The notes beneath the pieces were generated by a model that was given only the letters and a program-made list of their open reading frames with translations, had not been told where the DNA came from and searched no databases. The position numbers and the translations under genes are program-made. Shown here in pieces: positions 25,284 to 34,500 of a DNA stretch of 49,306 nucleotides. Each line of letters starts with the position of its first letter. Within the stretch, counting starts at the first letter, position 1. The DNA is from Clostridia bacterium (GTDB lineage Bacteria > Bacillota > Clostridia > Christensenellales > Aristaeellaceae), in assembly GCA_017473345.1 (NCBI GenBank), contig JAFULL010000084.1:1-49306 (forward strand). The letters run 5' to 3'.

Positions 25284-26143
25284 CACATCACTCCGCGGAA
25301 GCCCTTGCCAATAATCTCCGTAGTATTGGTGATCAGGATAAAGCAATGAGCGTCTACGCTGCGCGCAAACTGACGAAGACGAATCGCCTGAAAACGGTTC
25401 ACAACGGTGAGGATAATCGTTTTGTCTTCATGAGTAAACGCACCCTCACCGTCGATTTTGGTTGCGCCTCTCTTCAAATCGTCGGTAATAAAGGCAACAA
25501 TCTCATCGGGCTTGGAAGTAATGATCTGGAATGCCTTATGGACCTTGATGTTTTCAAGAACCATGTCAACGATGACCGACTTGAGTGCAAGACCCAAAAC
25601 GCTGAACAGCCCTGTTTCCATACCGAAAGCAGCACATGCAGCAACTGTAATGGAGAAGTCAACAAACAGCAATGCATTGCCGATGTTCAGGTTGGTATAT
25701 TTGCGCAAAATCATGGCAACAATGTCCGTACCGCCGCTTGAGCCCTGAATGTTAAACAGGATCGCACTTCCAATCGCAGGAAGACCCACCGCAAAAATCA
25801 GCTCAAGCAACGGCTGAGTTGTCATGGGCTTGCTCATGGGACAAATGTATTCAAGAGCCCAGGTGGCTCCTGACAGCACCAGACTGGCATAGGCTGTACG
25901 CATACCAAACGATTTTCCAAAAACAGCAAAACCAACCAGCAGCAGCGCCTGATTGATGACAAACATTAAAGCACCGGGCGTAGACGGCATGTAATGACTC
26001 AGGATAATGGAAATACCACTGACTCCGCCCGTTGAAAAGTTGTTGGGAAACTTGAAGAAATACACGCCCAGCGCGATCAGCAATGTGCCAAGTGTAAGCA
26101 GCACATAGTCTTTGACGGTTTCTTTGGTAATTCGCAGCTGCAT
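25283..26143 (-). CDS. YitT-family membrane protein (DUF161 with DUF2179)
   Basis: 286 residues. Five to six hydrophobic helices (about 15-200) with the family motif FKFPNNFSTGGVSGISIIL, and GGTDIVAMIL further on. A soluble DUF2179 domain (about 205-286) with DDLKRGATKIDGEGAFTHEDKTIILTVV follows. Family members are abundant in Firmicutes, but their transport function, if any, is unclear. The ATG at 26143 is 7 bases after GGAGG; an ATG six bases earlier is too close to that site. It lies 28 bases behind the S24-type regulator. Confidence 0.88.
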   Translation of the reverse strand: MQLRITKETVKDYVLLTLGTLLIALGVYFFKFPNNFSTGGVSGISIILSHYMPSTPGALMFVINQALLLVGFAVFGKSFGMRTAYASLVLSGATWALEYICPMSKPMTTQPLLELIFAVGLPAIGSAILFNIQGSSGGTDIVAMILRKYTNLNIGNALLFVDFSITVAACAAFGMETGLFSVLGLALKSVIVDMVLENIKVHKAFQIITSKPDEIVAFITDDLKRGATKIDGEGAFTHEDKTIILTVVNRFQAIRLRQFARSVDAHCFILITNTTEIIGKGFRGVM

Positions 26144-26171
26144 GTTCATGCCTCCATCAAGTCAGGAACGG

Positions 26172-26903
26172 TCAGAGGGTAAATTCCACGCGTGTCACGC
26201 GGCCAAGGAAGTTGACTTCCGGTAAAGCCACCGTTTCAGCGTTATACTCACGGTCGTAGCTTTGCAGCAGAACGGTCATTGCATCCAGCTTTTTGACCTT
26301 TCTGATAAAGCGGTGCTGGTTGTATTCCACAAGCATTACAGCGCCGTCGATCGGACTGTTTGACGGAACGATCAGGCAAACGTCCTCGCGAAGAATGCGG
26401 AATCCGCGCATGCTGTCATCGGGAGCAGAAAAAAAGAAAACCTTGTCCGGCGCAGCGCCTTCAATACGTCCGTCAAGCACAGGCAGCAGCCGATGGTCTA
26501 CTTCCTTCATCACGGCGTTATATACGGGAACGCGCTTCAATACGCTGGTAAGCGCATCCAGCCATACGCTGCCCATAACCTTGTCATCATTTTTGCTTTG
26601 ATAGACCGCTTCACTTTCGACATTTTTCTTTGCAGCAACCGGCTTTGTCAGCGCCTGCTTGGGCGCGACAGTCTCAAGATCAACTGTTGCTGCAATATCT
26701 TCCAGCGAGAAACCTGCCTCGTTGTGTTCCTTAAGGCCCATTTTTTTCAGGATGCGGCGCGCCTGATCGTCAGCAATGATACGCTTGCCTTCTTCGACAT
26801 CCTTCAAGTACCCTTCGCTTACACCGCCAAGCTTTGCAACCTGTTTCAGCGTCATCTTTCGGCGCAGACGTTCCGTACGCAGCAAATCACCCAAACGACT
26901 CAT
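26172..26903 (-). CDS. XRE/S24 regulator (LexA- and CI-like architecture)
   Basis: 243 residues. N-terminal helix-turn-helix (about residues 1-60, SRLGDLLRTERLRRKMTLKQVA). A linker of about 70 residues follows, then a C-terminal S24 peptidase-like domain with Ser-Met in SAPDDSMRG and Lys in HRFIRKVKK, the usual positions of the Ser-Lys dyad. I see no Ala-Gly or Cys-Gly self-cleavage site in the linker, so it may sense a signal without cleavage. The ATG at 26903 has GGAG 8 bases upstream; an ATG two codons earlier is too close. Likely in one transcript with the YitT and ACT genes. Confidence 0.8.
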   Translation of the reverse strand: MSRLGDLLRTERLRRKMTLKQVAKLGGVSEGYLKDVEEGKRIIADDQARRILKKMGLKEHNEAGFSLEDIAATVDLETVAPKQALTKPVAAKKNVESEAVYQSKNDDKVMGSVWLDALTSVLKRVPVYNAVMKEVDHRLLPVLDGRIEGAAPDKVFFFSAPDDSMRGFRILREDVCLIVPSNSPIDGAVMLVEYNQHRFIRKVKKLDAMTVLLQSYDREYNAETVALPEVNFLGRVTRVEFTL

Positions 26904-26948
26904 ATACATAACTCCTTTTCAGGGAAATAGATTGATCGTCAGGCTTTA

Positions 26949-26957
26949 AGTATATCA
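26949..26957 (-). promoter_or_regulatory. Extended -10 promoter of the S24 regulator
   Basis: Minus strand TGATATACT (26949-26957) with no good -35 box. The interval 26958-27013 to the yicC promoter holds nothing else that I recognise. Confidence 0.4.
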
Positions 26958-27013
26958 CATTTTTGCCGATAAATCATCCTCTTTTCCAGCAATAGTCAAA
27001 ACCCTTCTGCATC

Positions 27014-27042
27014 TTGTTTTTTCATCTTTCTGATGATATAAT
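27014..27042 (+). promoter_or_regulatory. yicC-gmk-rpoZ-coaBC promoter
   Basis: -35 TTGTTT (27014-27019), 17-base spacer, -10 TATAAT (27037-27042), 37 bases before the yicC start. Confidence 0.7.
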
Positions 27043-27079
27043 GAAAGGTACGTAAGTCACGAAGGAGGCGAGCGGTTCC

Positions 27080-27955
27080 ATGCAGAGCATGACAGGCTAC
27101 GGACGGTCCCGTGTGTGTCGGGATGGACGTGAAATGACGATCGAGCTTAAGGCTGTCAACCATCGTTTTCTGGATCTTTCCTTCCGTCTTCCCAAAAATC
27201 TTGCTTTTTTGGAAGATGCCCTGCGTACCCGCATTAATCAAAGCAATTTGAGACGTGGTCATCTGGATGTGTTTGTCACCTATCAGAATACCCGCACAGA
27301 CGCCCGCGAGGTGCGGATTGACGAAGCGCTTCTCAAAGCTTTTAATCATGCTTTGAAGGCAGCGGATAAGCAGCTCAGTTCTTACAAGCGCGCAACAGTT
27401 GCTGAAGTGCTCAATATAAGCGGCGCTCTGAGCGTTGTGCAGGCTGATGAGGATGCAGAAGCTGTTACCGCCCTTGCACTTGAGGCTTTTGATGGCGCTG
27501 TTGAGGCTCTTGTGGCCATGCGCAACCGTGAAGGTGCGCATCTCGCCGAAGATCTTCTCGGCAATCTGAGCGAACTTGCAAAGCTTCGTGAGCAGATTCT
27601 CGTTCGCGCGCCTTCCGTTCCAGAAGAATTCCGCAAGAGGCTGAATGCTCAGTTGGAAGAGTGGAATGTAAACAGCGTGGATCCTCAGCGGGTTGCACAG
27701 GAAGTTGCCATTATGGCTGACCGCTGCGCCATCGACGAAGAACTCAGCCGCCTGGAGAGTCACATTGCCCAGTTCACGGACAGCGTACAAAATGGTTCTG
27801 AAGTCGGCCGAAAGCTGGATTTCCTTCTGCAAGAAATGAACCGCGAGGTCAACACAATGGGCTCCAAGGCTTCTGATACCCAGATTGCCCAGTATGTGGT
27901 TGATGCCAAATGTATCATCGAAAAACTGCGCGAACAGGTTCAAAACGCCGTATGA
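27080..27955 (+). CDS. yicC: YicC-family endoribonuclease
   Basis: 291 residues: N-terminal MQSMTGYGRS and ELKAVNHRFLDLSFRLP, the family hallmark, and the C-terminal DUF1732 region GRKLDFLLQEMNREVNTMGSKASD. Members cleave RNA; in Escherichia coli YicC promotes decay of the small RNA RyhB. GAAGGAGG precedes the ATG. It heads the yicC-gmk-rpoZ-coaBC series. In many Firmicutes remA lies between yicC and gmk, but here only 38 bases separate them. Confidence 0.92.
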   Translation: MQSMTGYGRSRVCRDGREMTIELKAVNHRFLDLSFRLPKNLAFLEDALRTRINQSNLRRGHLDVFVTYQNTRTDAREVRIDEALLKAFNHALKAADKQLSSYKRATVAEVLNISGALSVVQADEDAEAVTALALEAFDGAVEALVAMRNREGAHLAEDLLGNLSELAKLREQILVRAPSVPEEFRKRLNAQLEEWNVNSVDPQRVAQEVAIMADRCAIDEELSRLESHIAQFTDSVQNGSEVGRKLDFLLQEMNREVNTMGSKASDTQIAQYVVDAKCIIEKLREQVQNAV

Positions 27956-27993
27956 TTCCATCGCTACTTTAACAAAAGGAGATGTTCCTTCTC

Positions 27994-28602
27994 ATGGCCG
28001 TACAGGTAGAACGCACGGGTATGCTGCTCATTATTTCCGGGCCTTCCGGCACCGGCAAGGGAACACTGGTGAAAATGCTGATGGAAAACGACCCCAGTTT
28101 TCGTTTTTCCTGCAGCGTAACAACGCGTAAGCCGCGTGTAGGTGAAATTGAAGGCGTCCACTACTATTTCGTATCTGACGAAGAGTATGAGCAGATGGTC
28201 GCCAACGGCGAGTTCCTGGAACATGCTACGGTACACGGTCACCACTACGGAACACTGCGCAAACCTGTTGAGGAACTGATGAAGCAGGGGTACAATGTAC
28301 TGCTCGATATCGACCCCCAGGGCGCCATCAGCGTTATGGAAAACGCGGACGACTATGTGAGCGTTTTCATTCTTCCGCCCAGCTTTGAGGATCTGCGTGT
28401 CCGTCTGCACACCAGAAACACCGATGATCCTGTCGAGATCGAACGTCGACTCAACAATGCCCGCGGAGAAGTCAAAAAGGTGGAACGTTATCAGTATGCA
28501 CTGATCAACGACAATCTGGAACTGGCCTTCTCACAGCTGCAGCATATTGTCAATGCCGAAAAGCAGCGCACCAACCGTTACAAACCCGTCATTACCGAAT
28601 AA
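27994..28602 (+). CDS. gmk: Guanylate kinase
   Basis: 202 residues. P-loop GPSGTGKGT (about residues 13-21), GMP-binding SVTTRKPRVGEIEGVHYYF, and LLDIDPQGA. It phosphorylates GMP to GDP using ATP. The start is uncertain: the ATG at 27994 is 12 bases behind AAAAGGAG, whereas the ATG at 27982 touches that site. The 27994 start gives the usual short N-terminus. Confidence 0.94.
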   Translation: MAVQVERTGMLLIISGPSGTGKGTLVKMLMENDPSFRFSCSVTTRKPRVGEIEGVHYYFVSDEEYEQMVANGEFLEHATVHGHHYGTLRKPVEELMKQGYNVLLDIDPQGAISVMENADDYVSVFILPPSFEDLRVRLHTRNTDDPVEIERRLNNARGEVKKVERYQYALINDNLELAFSQLQHIVNAEKQRTNRYKPVITE

Positions 28603-28631
28603 ACAGAAAGTATTTCAAGGAGGACAAACAC

Positions 28632-28844
28632 ATGCCTATCGTACAGCCCACCATCGTTGAACTGAGTGAAAAAGTTGACTGCCGTTATACTCTCGTCGTG
28701 GAAGCCAGCAAGCGTGCCCGTCAGCTGGTCGACGGCGCTCAGCCTCTGATTGACCCCAAAGAAATGAAGCCTCTGAAGATTGCCGTTGAAGAAATCAATC
28801 GCGGCCTGCTTACCTACGACCGCGATGCCGACGTGGAGGACTGA
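28632..28844 (+). CDS. rpoZ: RNA polymerase omega subunit
   Basis: 70 residues with the omega signature CRYTLVVEASKRARQLV followed by KPLKIAVEEINRG. It supports RNA polymerase assembly. AAGGAGG precedes the ATG. coaBC begins one base behind the stop codon. Confidence 0.92.
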   Translation: MPIVQPTIVELSEKVDCRYTLVVEASKRARQLVDGAQPLIDPKEMKPLKIAVEEINRGLLTYDRDADVED

Positions 28845-28845
28845 T

Positions 28846-30042
28846 ATGTTAACCGGCAAGCATGTGGTACTGGGCGTGACCGGCGGCATTGCGGCGTATA
28901 AAGCCTGCGAGGTAGTTTCCCGTCTGCGCAAGCTGCATGCAGGCGTTGACGTCATCATGACTGAAAACGCTACAAAGCTGGTCGCTCCGCTTACCTTTGA
29001 AACCCTGAGCTGTCGTCCTGTCTGTATTGACACTTTCTCCAGGACTGAATCGTGGGACGTAAAGCACATCTCCCTTGCTCAAAAGGCTGATGTGATGGTG
29101 GTTGCCCCAGCGACAGCCAACCTCATGGCCAAGCTTGCCCATGGTATTGCTGACGATATGCTCTCCACTACCCTGCTGGCTACGAAGGCACCCATTCTGT
29201 TGGCTCCTGCGATGAACACAGGCATGTGGACCGCCGAGGTAACTCAGGCAAATCTGCAGACGCTTCTCGCTCGCGGTGTAAAAACAGTCGGACCTGCAAG
29301 CGGTCTTCTTGCCTGCGGTGATAACGGTGCCGGTCGTATGAGCGAGCCTGCAGAGATTGTTGAGGCCATTGTTTCCATTCTGTGTCCCAGCAAGGATATG
29401 GAGGGAATGAATGTTCTGGTCACTGCCGGACCTACCGTCGAGAGGATCGACCCCGTCCGCTACCTGACCAATGATTCTTCTGGAAAGATGGGTTATGCTC
29501 TGGCTCAGGCGGCACAGCAGCGCGGTGCAAACGTAACGCTTGTCACTGGTCCTGTTCATATTCCTGTTCCTGCCGGCGTGCATGTCATCAACATCACATC
29601 CACCATGAGCCTTTATGAGACCATGATGGAGCAGTGCGGAAAGCAGGATATCATTGTACAGGCAGCCGCTCCTGCTGATTACCGTGTAGAGAAAACAGCC
29701 GACCAAAAAATCAAAAAGCAGGCTGGTGAACCATTGGTTTTGAAGCTTGTTGAAAATCCGGATATTGCCAAGGCCGTTGGTCAGTGCAAAAAAGAGGGCC
29801 AGATTCTTGTAGGGTTTGCTGCAGAAACGCAAAACGTACTTGTAAACGCACAGAAGAAGCTTACATCCAAGAATCTGGATTTGATCGTCGCAAATGACGT
29901 AACAGCCGAAGGCGCTGGTTTTGGCGTTGACACCAATATCGTTACGCTGATCACAAAAGAAGGAGCCGACGCACTTCCAAAACTGAGCAAGAGCGAAGTG
30001 GCTGAGCGCATCTGGGACAAAGCCCTTTCACTGAAGAAATAA
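28846..30042 (+). CDS. coaBC: Bifunctional phosphopantothenoylcysteine decarboxylase/synthase
   Basis: 398 residues. The N-terminal flavoprotein domain (CoaC, about 1-180) starts KHVVLGVTGGIAAYKACEVVSRL and carries the catalytic His in DVKHISLAQKADVMVVAPATANLMAK and the PAMN motif. The C-terminal CoaB (about 185-398) has VLVTAGPTVERIDPVRYLTNDSSGKMG and the AAPADYRV loop. It makes 4'-phosphopantetheine from phosphopantothenate, cysteine and CTP for coenzyme A. GGAGGA in the end of rpoZ is the ribosome-binding site. The priA/fmt genes that often follow are absent. Confidence 0.95.
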   Translation: MLTGKHVVLGVTGGIAAYKACEVVSRLRKLHAGVDVIMTENATKLVAPLTFETLSCRPVCIDTFSRTESWDVKHISLAQKADVMVVAPATANLMAKLAHGIADDMLSTTLLATKAPILLAPAMNTGMWTAEVTQANLQTLLARGVKTVGPASGLLACGDNGAGRMSEPAEIVEAIVSILCPSKDMEGMNVLVTAGPTVERIDPVRYLTNDSSGKMGYALAQAAQQRGANVTLVTGPVHIPVPAGVHVINITSTMSLYETMMEQCGKQDIIVQAAAPADYRVEKTADQKIKKQAGEPLVLKLVENPDIAKAVGQCKKEGQILVGFAAETQNVLVNAQKKLTSKNLDLIVANDVTAEGAGFGVDTNIVTLITKEGADALPKLSKSEVAERIWDKALSLKK

Positions 30043-30086
30043 CCAAAAGAGAAGTCCGCATCCAGCGGGCTTCTCTTTTGGTTATT
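30038..30086. terminator. Bidirectional terminator between coaBC and the VTC gene
   Basis: 17-bp perfect stem (30038-30054 with 30070-30086) that includes both stop codons. A smaller GC helix lies in its loop. Confidence 0.93.
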
Positions 30087-30786
30087 CAAAGTTCTCAAAT
30101 CTGCGGCACCATACATATTTGGATATTGCACTGTTTTGCGCACTGTGTACATGTGTGCAGAGAATATCCCGAATATAGGGCGGCAGAAAACGGTTGAACT
30201 TGACCTCAAGGATCATCTCGTTGTGGTCAAAAACAGGCACAGTAGGAACACGCGGGTTGAAAATATCCGCAGACTGCAGGCCGGAATGCAACTGCTTGTC
30301 AAAGGTGATGCGCACTTCTTCTGCATCATGAATGTATGCTTCACGCACATAGTCCACAATAACGGCGGGGCGCAGACCATTGATGGCCATTTCGCGATAG
30401 ACATCCCTGAGCAAGCCGCTTCTGGTGCGTTCCAAACCGGTCGGATCTCCGGCAATCAGCTGTTCAGCCAGCAGGCGCGGAATACCGATGGAACGCTTGG
30501 AGATCAGCTGACCAACCTTTGTTTTGCATTCCATACGGATGACTTTATCAGAGAAGTTATAGATGCGGATACGATACTTGTCGCGGTTCTTGACGCCGTC
30601 GATCTTATCGATCAGTGCATCATTGAAACGCGTGTCAAAATACAGGGAACGAATGGCATATTCGTTGTTCTCATCGCCGTTGGGATCGCGATGCAGTGTA
30701 CGATCCAGCACACGATGCAGCACTTCATACTCCAGCGGGCTGATGAAAAACTTCAATTCATGCCGCAGAGGCACGGAAATCGCCAT
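30082..30786 (-). CDS. VTC-domain polyphosphate polymerase
   Basis: 234 residues in the triphosphate-tunnel fold: RHELKFFIS at the start with the conserved His-Glu-x-Lys, IRSLYFDT, KYRIRIYNFSD with paired Arg, MECKTKVGQLISKRS with tunnel lysines, VIVDYVREAY, and MILEVKFNRFLP with the metal-binding Glu. These match the catalytic core of yeast Vtc4, which polymerises ATP gamma-phosphate into polyphosphate. There is no SPX domain and no membrane segment; the adjacent DUF4956 protein could provide the membrane part. AAGGAGG precedes the ATG. It is the second gene behind the promoter at 31520-31548. Confidence 0.88.
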   Translation of the reverse strand: MAISVPLRHELKFFISPLEYEVLHRVLDRTLHRDPNGDENNEYAIRSLYFDTRFNDALIDKIDGVKNRDKYRIRIYNFSDKVIRMECKTKVGQLISKRSIGIPRLLAEQLIAGDPTGLERTRSGLLRDVYREMAINGLRPAVIVDYVREAYIHDAEEVRITFDKQLHSGLQSADIFNPRVPTVPVFDHNEMILEVKFNRFLPPYIRDILCTHVHSAQNSAISKYVWCRRFENFE

Positions 30787-30801
30787 GACATCCTCCTTCT
30801 A

Positions 30802-31488
30802 TTAAGCGCCAACTTCGCTCTGGCAGGCCACCAGAGTAGCATCATGCACGCCCTCAATATCCAGCATACGGGTCACAACTTCAGTACGCTCATCCAAACG
30901 AACTTCATAAGTCATTTCAGCACCGGCACGGGTCAGGGTCTTGGAACGCAGCTTACTGCTCTTCACGCTTCGGCGAAGCTCGCTCTGAATGGCGGCCTCG
31001 CAGTATTCATCATAGTGCAGAACCAGCAGATAGGCATTGGGAAGGGTGAACTTCACAAAAGTAAGCACAAACATGAGCACGGAAATACACAGCACGACCA
31101 CAAGTGCGATCAGGTACAAGCCCGCGCCAAGCAGAATGCCCATCGTAAGGGCCCAGAACATATAGGCGGTGTCCAGCGGATCCTTCACAGCGGTACGGAA
31201 ACGCACGATGGACAGAGCGCCAACCATGCCCATGGACAGCGCGATGTCGCTGCGGATGGCCATGGTAACAGGGGTGGTGATCAAGGTCAGCATGATCAGG
31301 GTCAGGGTAAAAGAGGGGCTGTACAGAACACCGCGATACGTTTTACGGTAAACGACGGCAATGATGATGCCGATCAGGAAAGCAAGGCCCAAGGCCAGGA
31401 ACAGATCTCCAGGCACAATGGATTTGAACTGGGCAGCCAGAGAAGTGGTTTGCACAAGGGAACTTGTAGAAGCCATCAGAGTAGACAT
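30802..31488 (-). CDS. DUF4956 membrane protein
   Basis: 228 residues. Helices at about 35-55, 60-80, 85-100 and 110-150, then a soluble tail of about 75 residues with an RSVKSSKLRSKTLTR basic stretch and an ACT-like beta pattern. DUF4956 proteins often lie beside VTC polymerases and CotH proteins. By analogy with the yeast VTC complex they could channel the polymer across the membrane, but this is not shown. It starts at 31488 with AAGGAGG upstream and ends 15 bases before the VTC gene. Confidence 0.85.
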   Translation of the reverse strand: MSTLMASTSSLVQTTSLAAQFKSIVPGDLFLALGLAFLIGIIIAVVYRKTYRGVLYSPSFTLTLIMLTLITTPVTMAIRSDIALSMGMVGALSIVRFRTAVKDPLDTAYMFWALTMGILLGAGLYLIALVVVLCISVLMFVLTFVKFTLPNAYLLVLHYDEYCEAAIQSELRRSVKSSKLRSKTLTRAGAEMTYEVRLDERTEVVTRMLDIEGVHDATLVACQSEVGA

Positions 31489-31519
31489 AAGTTAGGTTCC
31501 TCCTTTGTGGAATAATTGA

Positions 31520-31548
31520 ATGGTACATGAAAGTGCATGGTTTGTCAA
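31520..31548 (-). promoter_or_regulatory. Promoter of the DUF4956-VTC pair
   Basis: Minus strand: -35 TTGACA (31543-31548), 17-base spacer, -10 TACCAT (31520-31525). It lies behind the CotH gene, so the pair can be expressed apart from it. Confidence 0.7.
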
Positions 31549-31575
31549 TAAATCACAGGGAAATGTGCAGCTCGG

Positions 31576-34500
31576 TTACAGAATGGCATCAGCCGGCATC
31601 TCAGGTTTTTCGCCAAAGTAAATGATCATCTGGCCATCCGTCAGTCCAAACTGTTCCTGCACCATTTCATAAAAGTAGGTAGGACGCTTTTTGATTACGT
31701 TTCGGGTGAAGTCCAGACGCTTATGCCAGTAGGTAAGCGCACCTTCCGGCGTAAGAGGCGAGTCAAAGTTGATACGCCTGTCATTTTCTTCAGCCCAACG
31801 TGCGAAATGAAGCTGCATTTCCGGTTCAAGCGTAGCCGCCATTTCATTGAACAGCTCGGTCATGAACTCAGTGGTAAACACCTGAAAAATTTCGCCAAGC
31901 CTTGCAAGGAACTTGTGCTTCATTTCATCATTTTCGAGCAGTTTTCGAATCAAAGTATTGTTGATCTTCTGGTCGCCGGCGCCAGATTCCTTCAGATAAC
32001 TTTTGGGACTGTTGAAGGACGAGTTGAACATACCATAGTCAACATCGTAGAAGATCCAGCGCCACTTTGCGCTTTCCTGTTTCAGTCTGTAAAAGCGGAT
32101 GTTACCCGGGTCAGAGTTTCCGAAGAACATTTCAAAGGCCATATAATCGAAGTAGTTGTCCACATCGACATTGTCCAGAATGTACTGCAGATCCTCCTCG
32201 TTTTCGCCCGGAGAAGACGCCTTTACACGCTTGATCATGGCGTTGTACTCCTTGTTGCTGCCATGGTTAATCGTGCCGCTGGCTTCCAGCAGGTCCATAT
32301 CATCCGCCTCTTCCAGCGACAGCCCTTCATGCTGTGCAACAAAGAAACGGTCCACGCGCTCGCGCATGTTGTAGTGGCCCCAGTAAACGCCGTTAAGATA
32401 AACGACAACCGGTCTCCAATCCTGATAGATCACTGTGGAAGGCGTAGCGGTAATCGTATTGAAGCGTTTGATCAGCTGGCTCTGGAAAGCATCTGCCATG
32501 CGCGTCCATACGCCGTCATTGCCGCCCATGCGCAGTACGAAGCCCTTATATTCCGTGAACTCCAGGTCTTCAAACAGCTGGGCATTAAAGTACTTTTCGC
32601 CATACTTTGCCTTGGCGCGTACCTTGAATGTTTTCTGCGGAATATCGAGACTGTACTGGCCCTGCAGACCAAACTCGCAATCCTGATTCAGAATGGTTGT
32701 GCCATCCTGACCATAATATTCCACATGACCTGCACGGGCCTGCTTGCCGTATTGACGATAGTTGGGATATTCGCCTGTCGTCAGCTTGAAACGAATCTTT
32801 GCGTCAGCGGGGATCTCGCCGCCGATGGACAACATGCCGTCTTCTTCGTTCCACAGTTCCTCAGGGTCTGTAACCAGACTGACGATCGGGAATGCGTGGT
32901 ACAAATTCAGCAGATACGTTTGCGTAACCGTTTCGCTGGGCTGCAGCATACCGCTTGTGTCAAATGCGCGTGCGCGCAGAACCGTTACACGGTTAAGTTC
33001 CAGTACAGTACCTGCTTCATAAACCGTAGCGTTTTCCTTTGTAGGAATGGAAGCATCTGTCGTGTAATAAACAACACTGTTTTCGGGTACGGAGATTTCC
33101 ACCTGAATGGTGTCTTTATATTCGCCGCCGGGCAGCGAAAAAGCCGGATTTCGGGTGTAGCCATAGTAACCCGTTCCGTTAGCTTGTCCAGGCGTGGGAA
33201 CATCATAGTAAAACGATCCGCTCTGCCCAAGGGTGCGGCCAAAGCTGTGATCTGTCGGAATCAGACTCAAATGCATACGATCCAGCACGCGGCCTGTGGG
33301 ATCGCAAAAAGAAATGGTTTCCCCGCCTGCACGGGTCAGTTTGAAATTGGTATGATAATCGGTAACGGTAGACAGCTCCGGCTGGGCATCAAGATAGATC
33401 ATTTTATATTCACCCGGCGCAATGAATGTTCCCTCGGGGAACTGCCAGCGTCTCGGGCGCTTCAGGCTGTCGCTGAGACCGTAGCCGGAAAGGTCTACGG
33501 TCTCAGCAGAAGAATTATACAGTTCAACAAAGTCAGTGGTGGCAGCAGTAGGACCAAGAGCCACAGTATCATTACTGGCAGCGACTTCGCTGATGATAAC
33601 ACCCGTGGGGTTATATGCACGGTAGATTTCTTCAGCACGCGCCTGACCGGCAGCATTGTTGGGCTGACCAGGGCTTGTCTGATCAAACAGACGCCAATCC
33701 CCCACGTCGCTGCGTCCATAGGAATAATCCTCCGGCACATTTTCGACGCTGACACGGTCGATCAAACGTCCGTGGTTGTCACTCAGCACAACGCTTTCAC
33801 GCTCAGCCGAAAGAGAGAAACTGGTATGCGGCACGCCGTTTTGCTGCATGCGATCCTTGCCCGAGCAGTACACAAGATAATACCCGCCCGCAGGAATGGA
33901 AGCCCCTTCAGGGAAGCACCATTTCATAGGCTTGTTCTCTTTATCGCTCAGGTAATAGCCAGTCAGCGAAATCGTCTGATTGGTATTGTTCTTCAGTTCG
34001 ATCCAGTCGACAATCTCCCCATCTTCATCAGGAATGCTCAGTTTGGGATCGGGGCAGACTTCATTGATGACAAGATCGCCGCTTTCAATGGCATTGGCAG
34101 TGCGGTAAGCAACGAAACCATCTTCCGTATTGTCATATCCGGGGCTGTAATAGGAAGACGTTTCATAATGCCGTACGCCATCCTCATCGATTCCGCTGAG
34201 AATATAAGTGGAATCGGCCGTCAGCGTCGGCGTAGCCAATTCATCGATCAGATACATATCCGGATCATACAGATAGATATGATCGCCGGCTGAAGAAATT
34301 TTAAACTTTCCGTGGAAGGGAAGCGCCGGATCCAGCTGATAGCTGTCGGAAGCAAAGATAACAACCCTGTCTCCCGCCTTAAGCGTATATCTGGGGAAAG
34401 GAAAGGTGATACGGTCTGTGCGGTTGGTAAGCATAACGCCTTCCATCTCCAGATCGTGTCCTGTCCCATTGTAAAGCTCCAGCCAGTCGCTGAATTCGCC

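Noticed and set aside
31723..34293. 856-codon plus-strand open frame opposite the CotH gene
   Set aside because: It is the antisense of a clearly recognised protein with lamin-tail and CotH motifs; the product has no family features.
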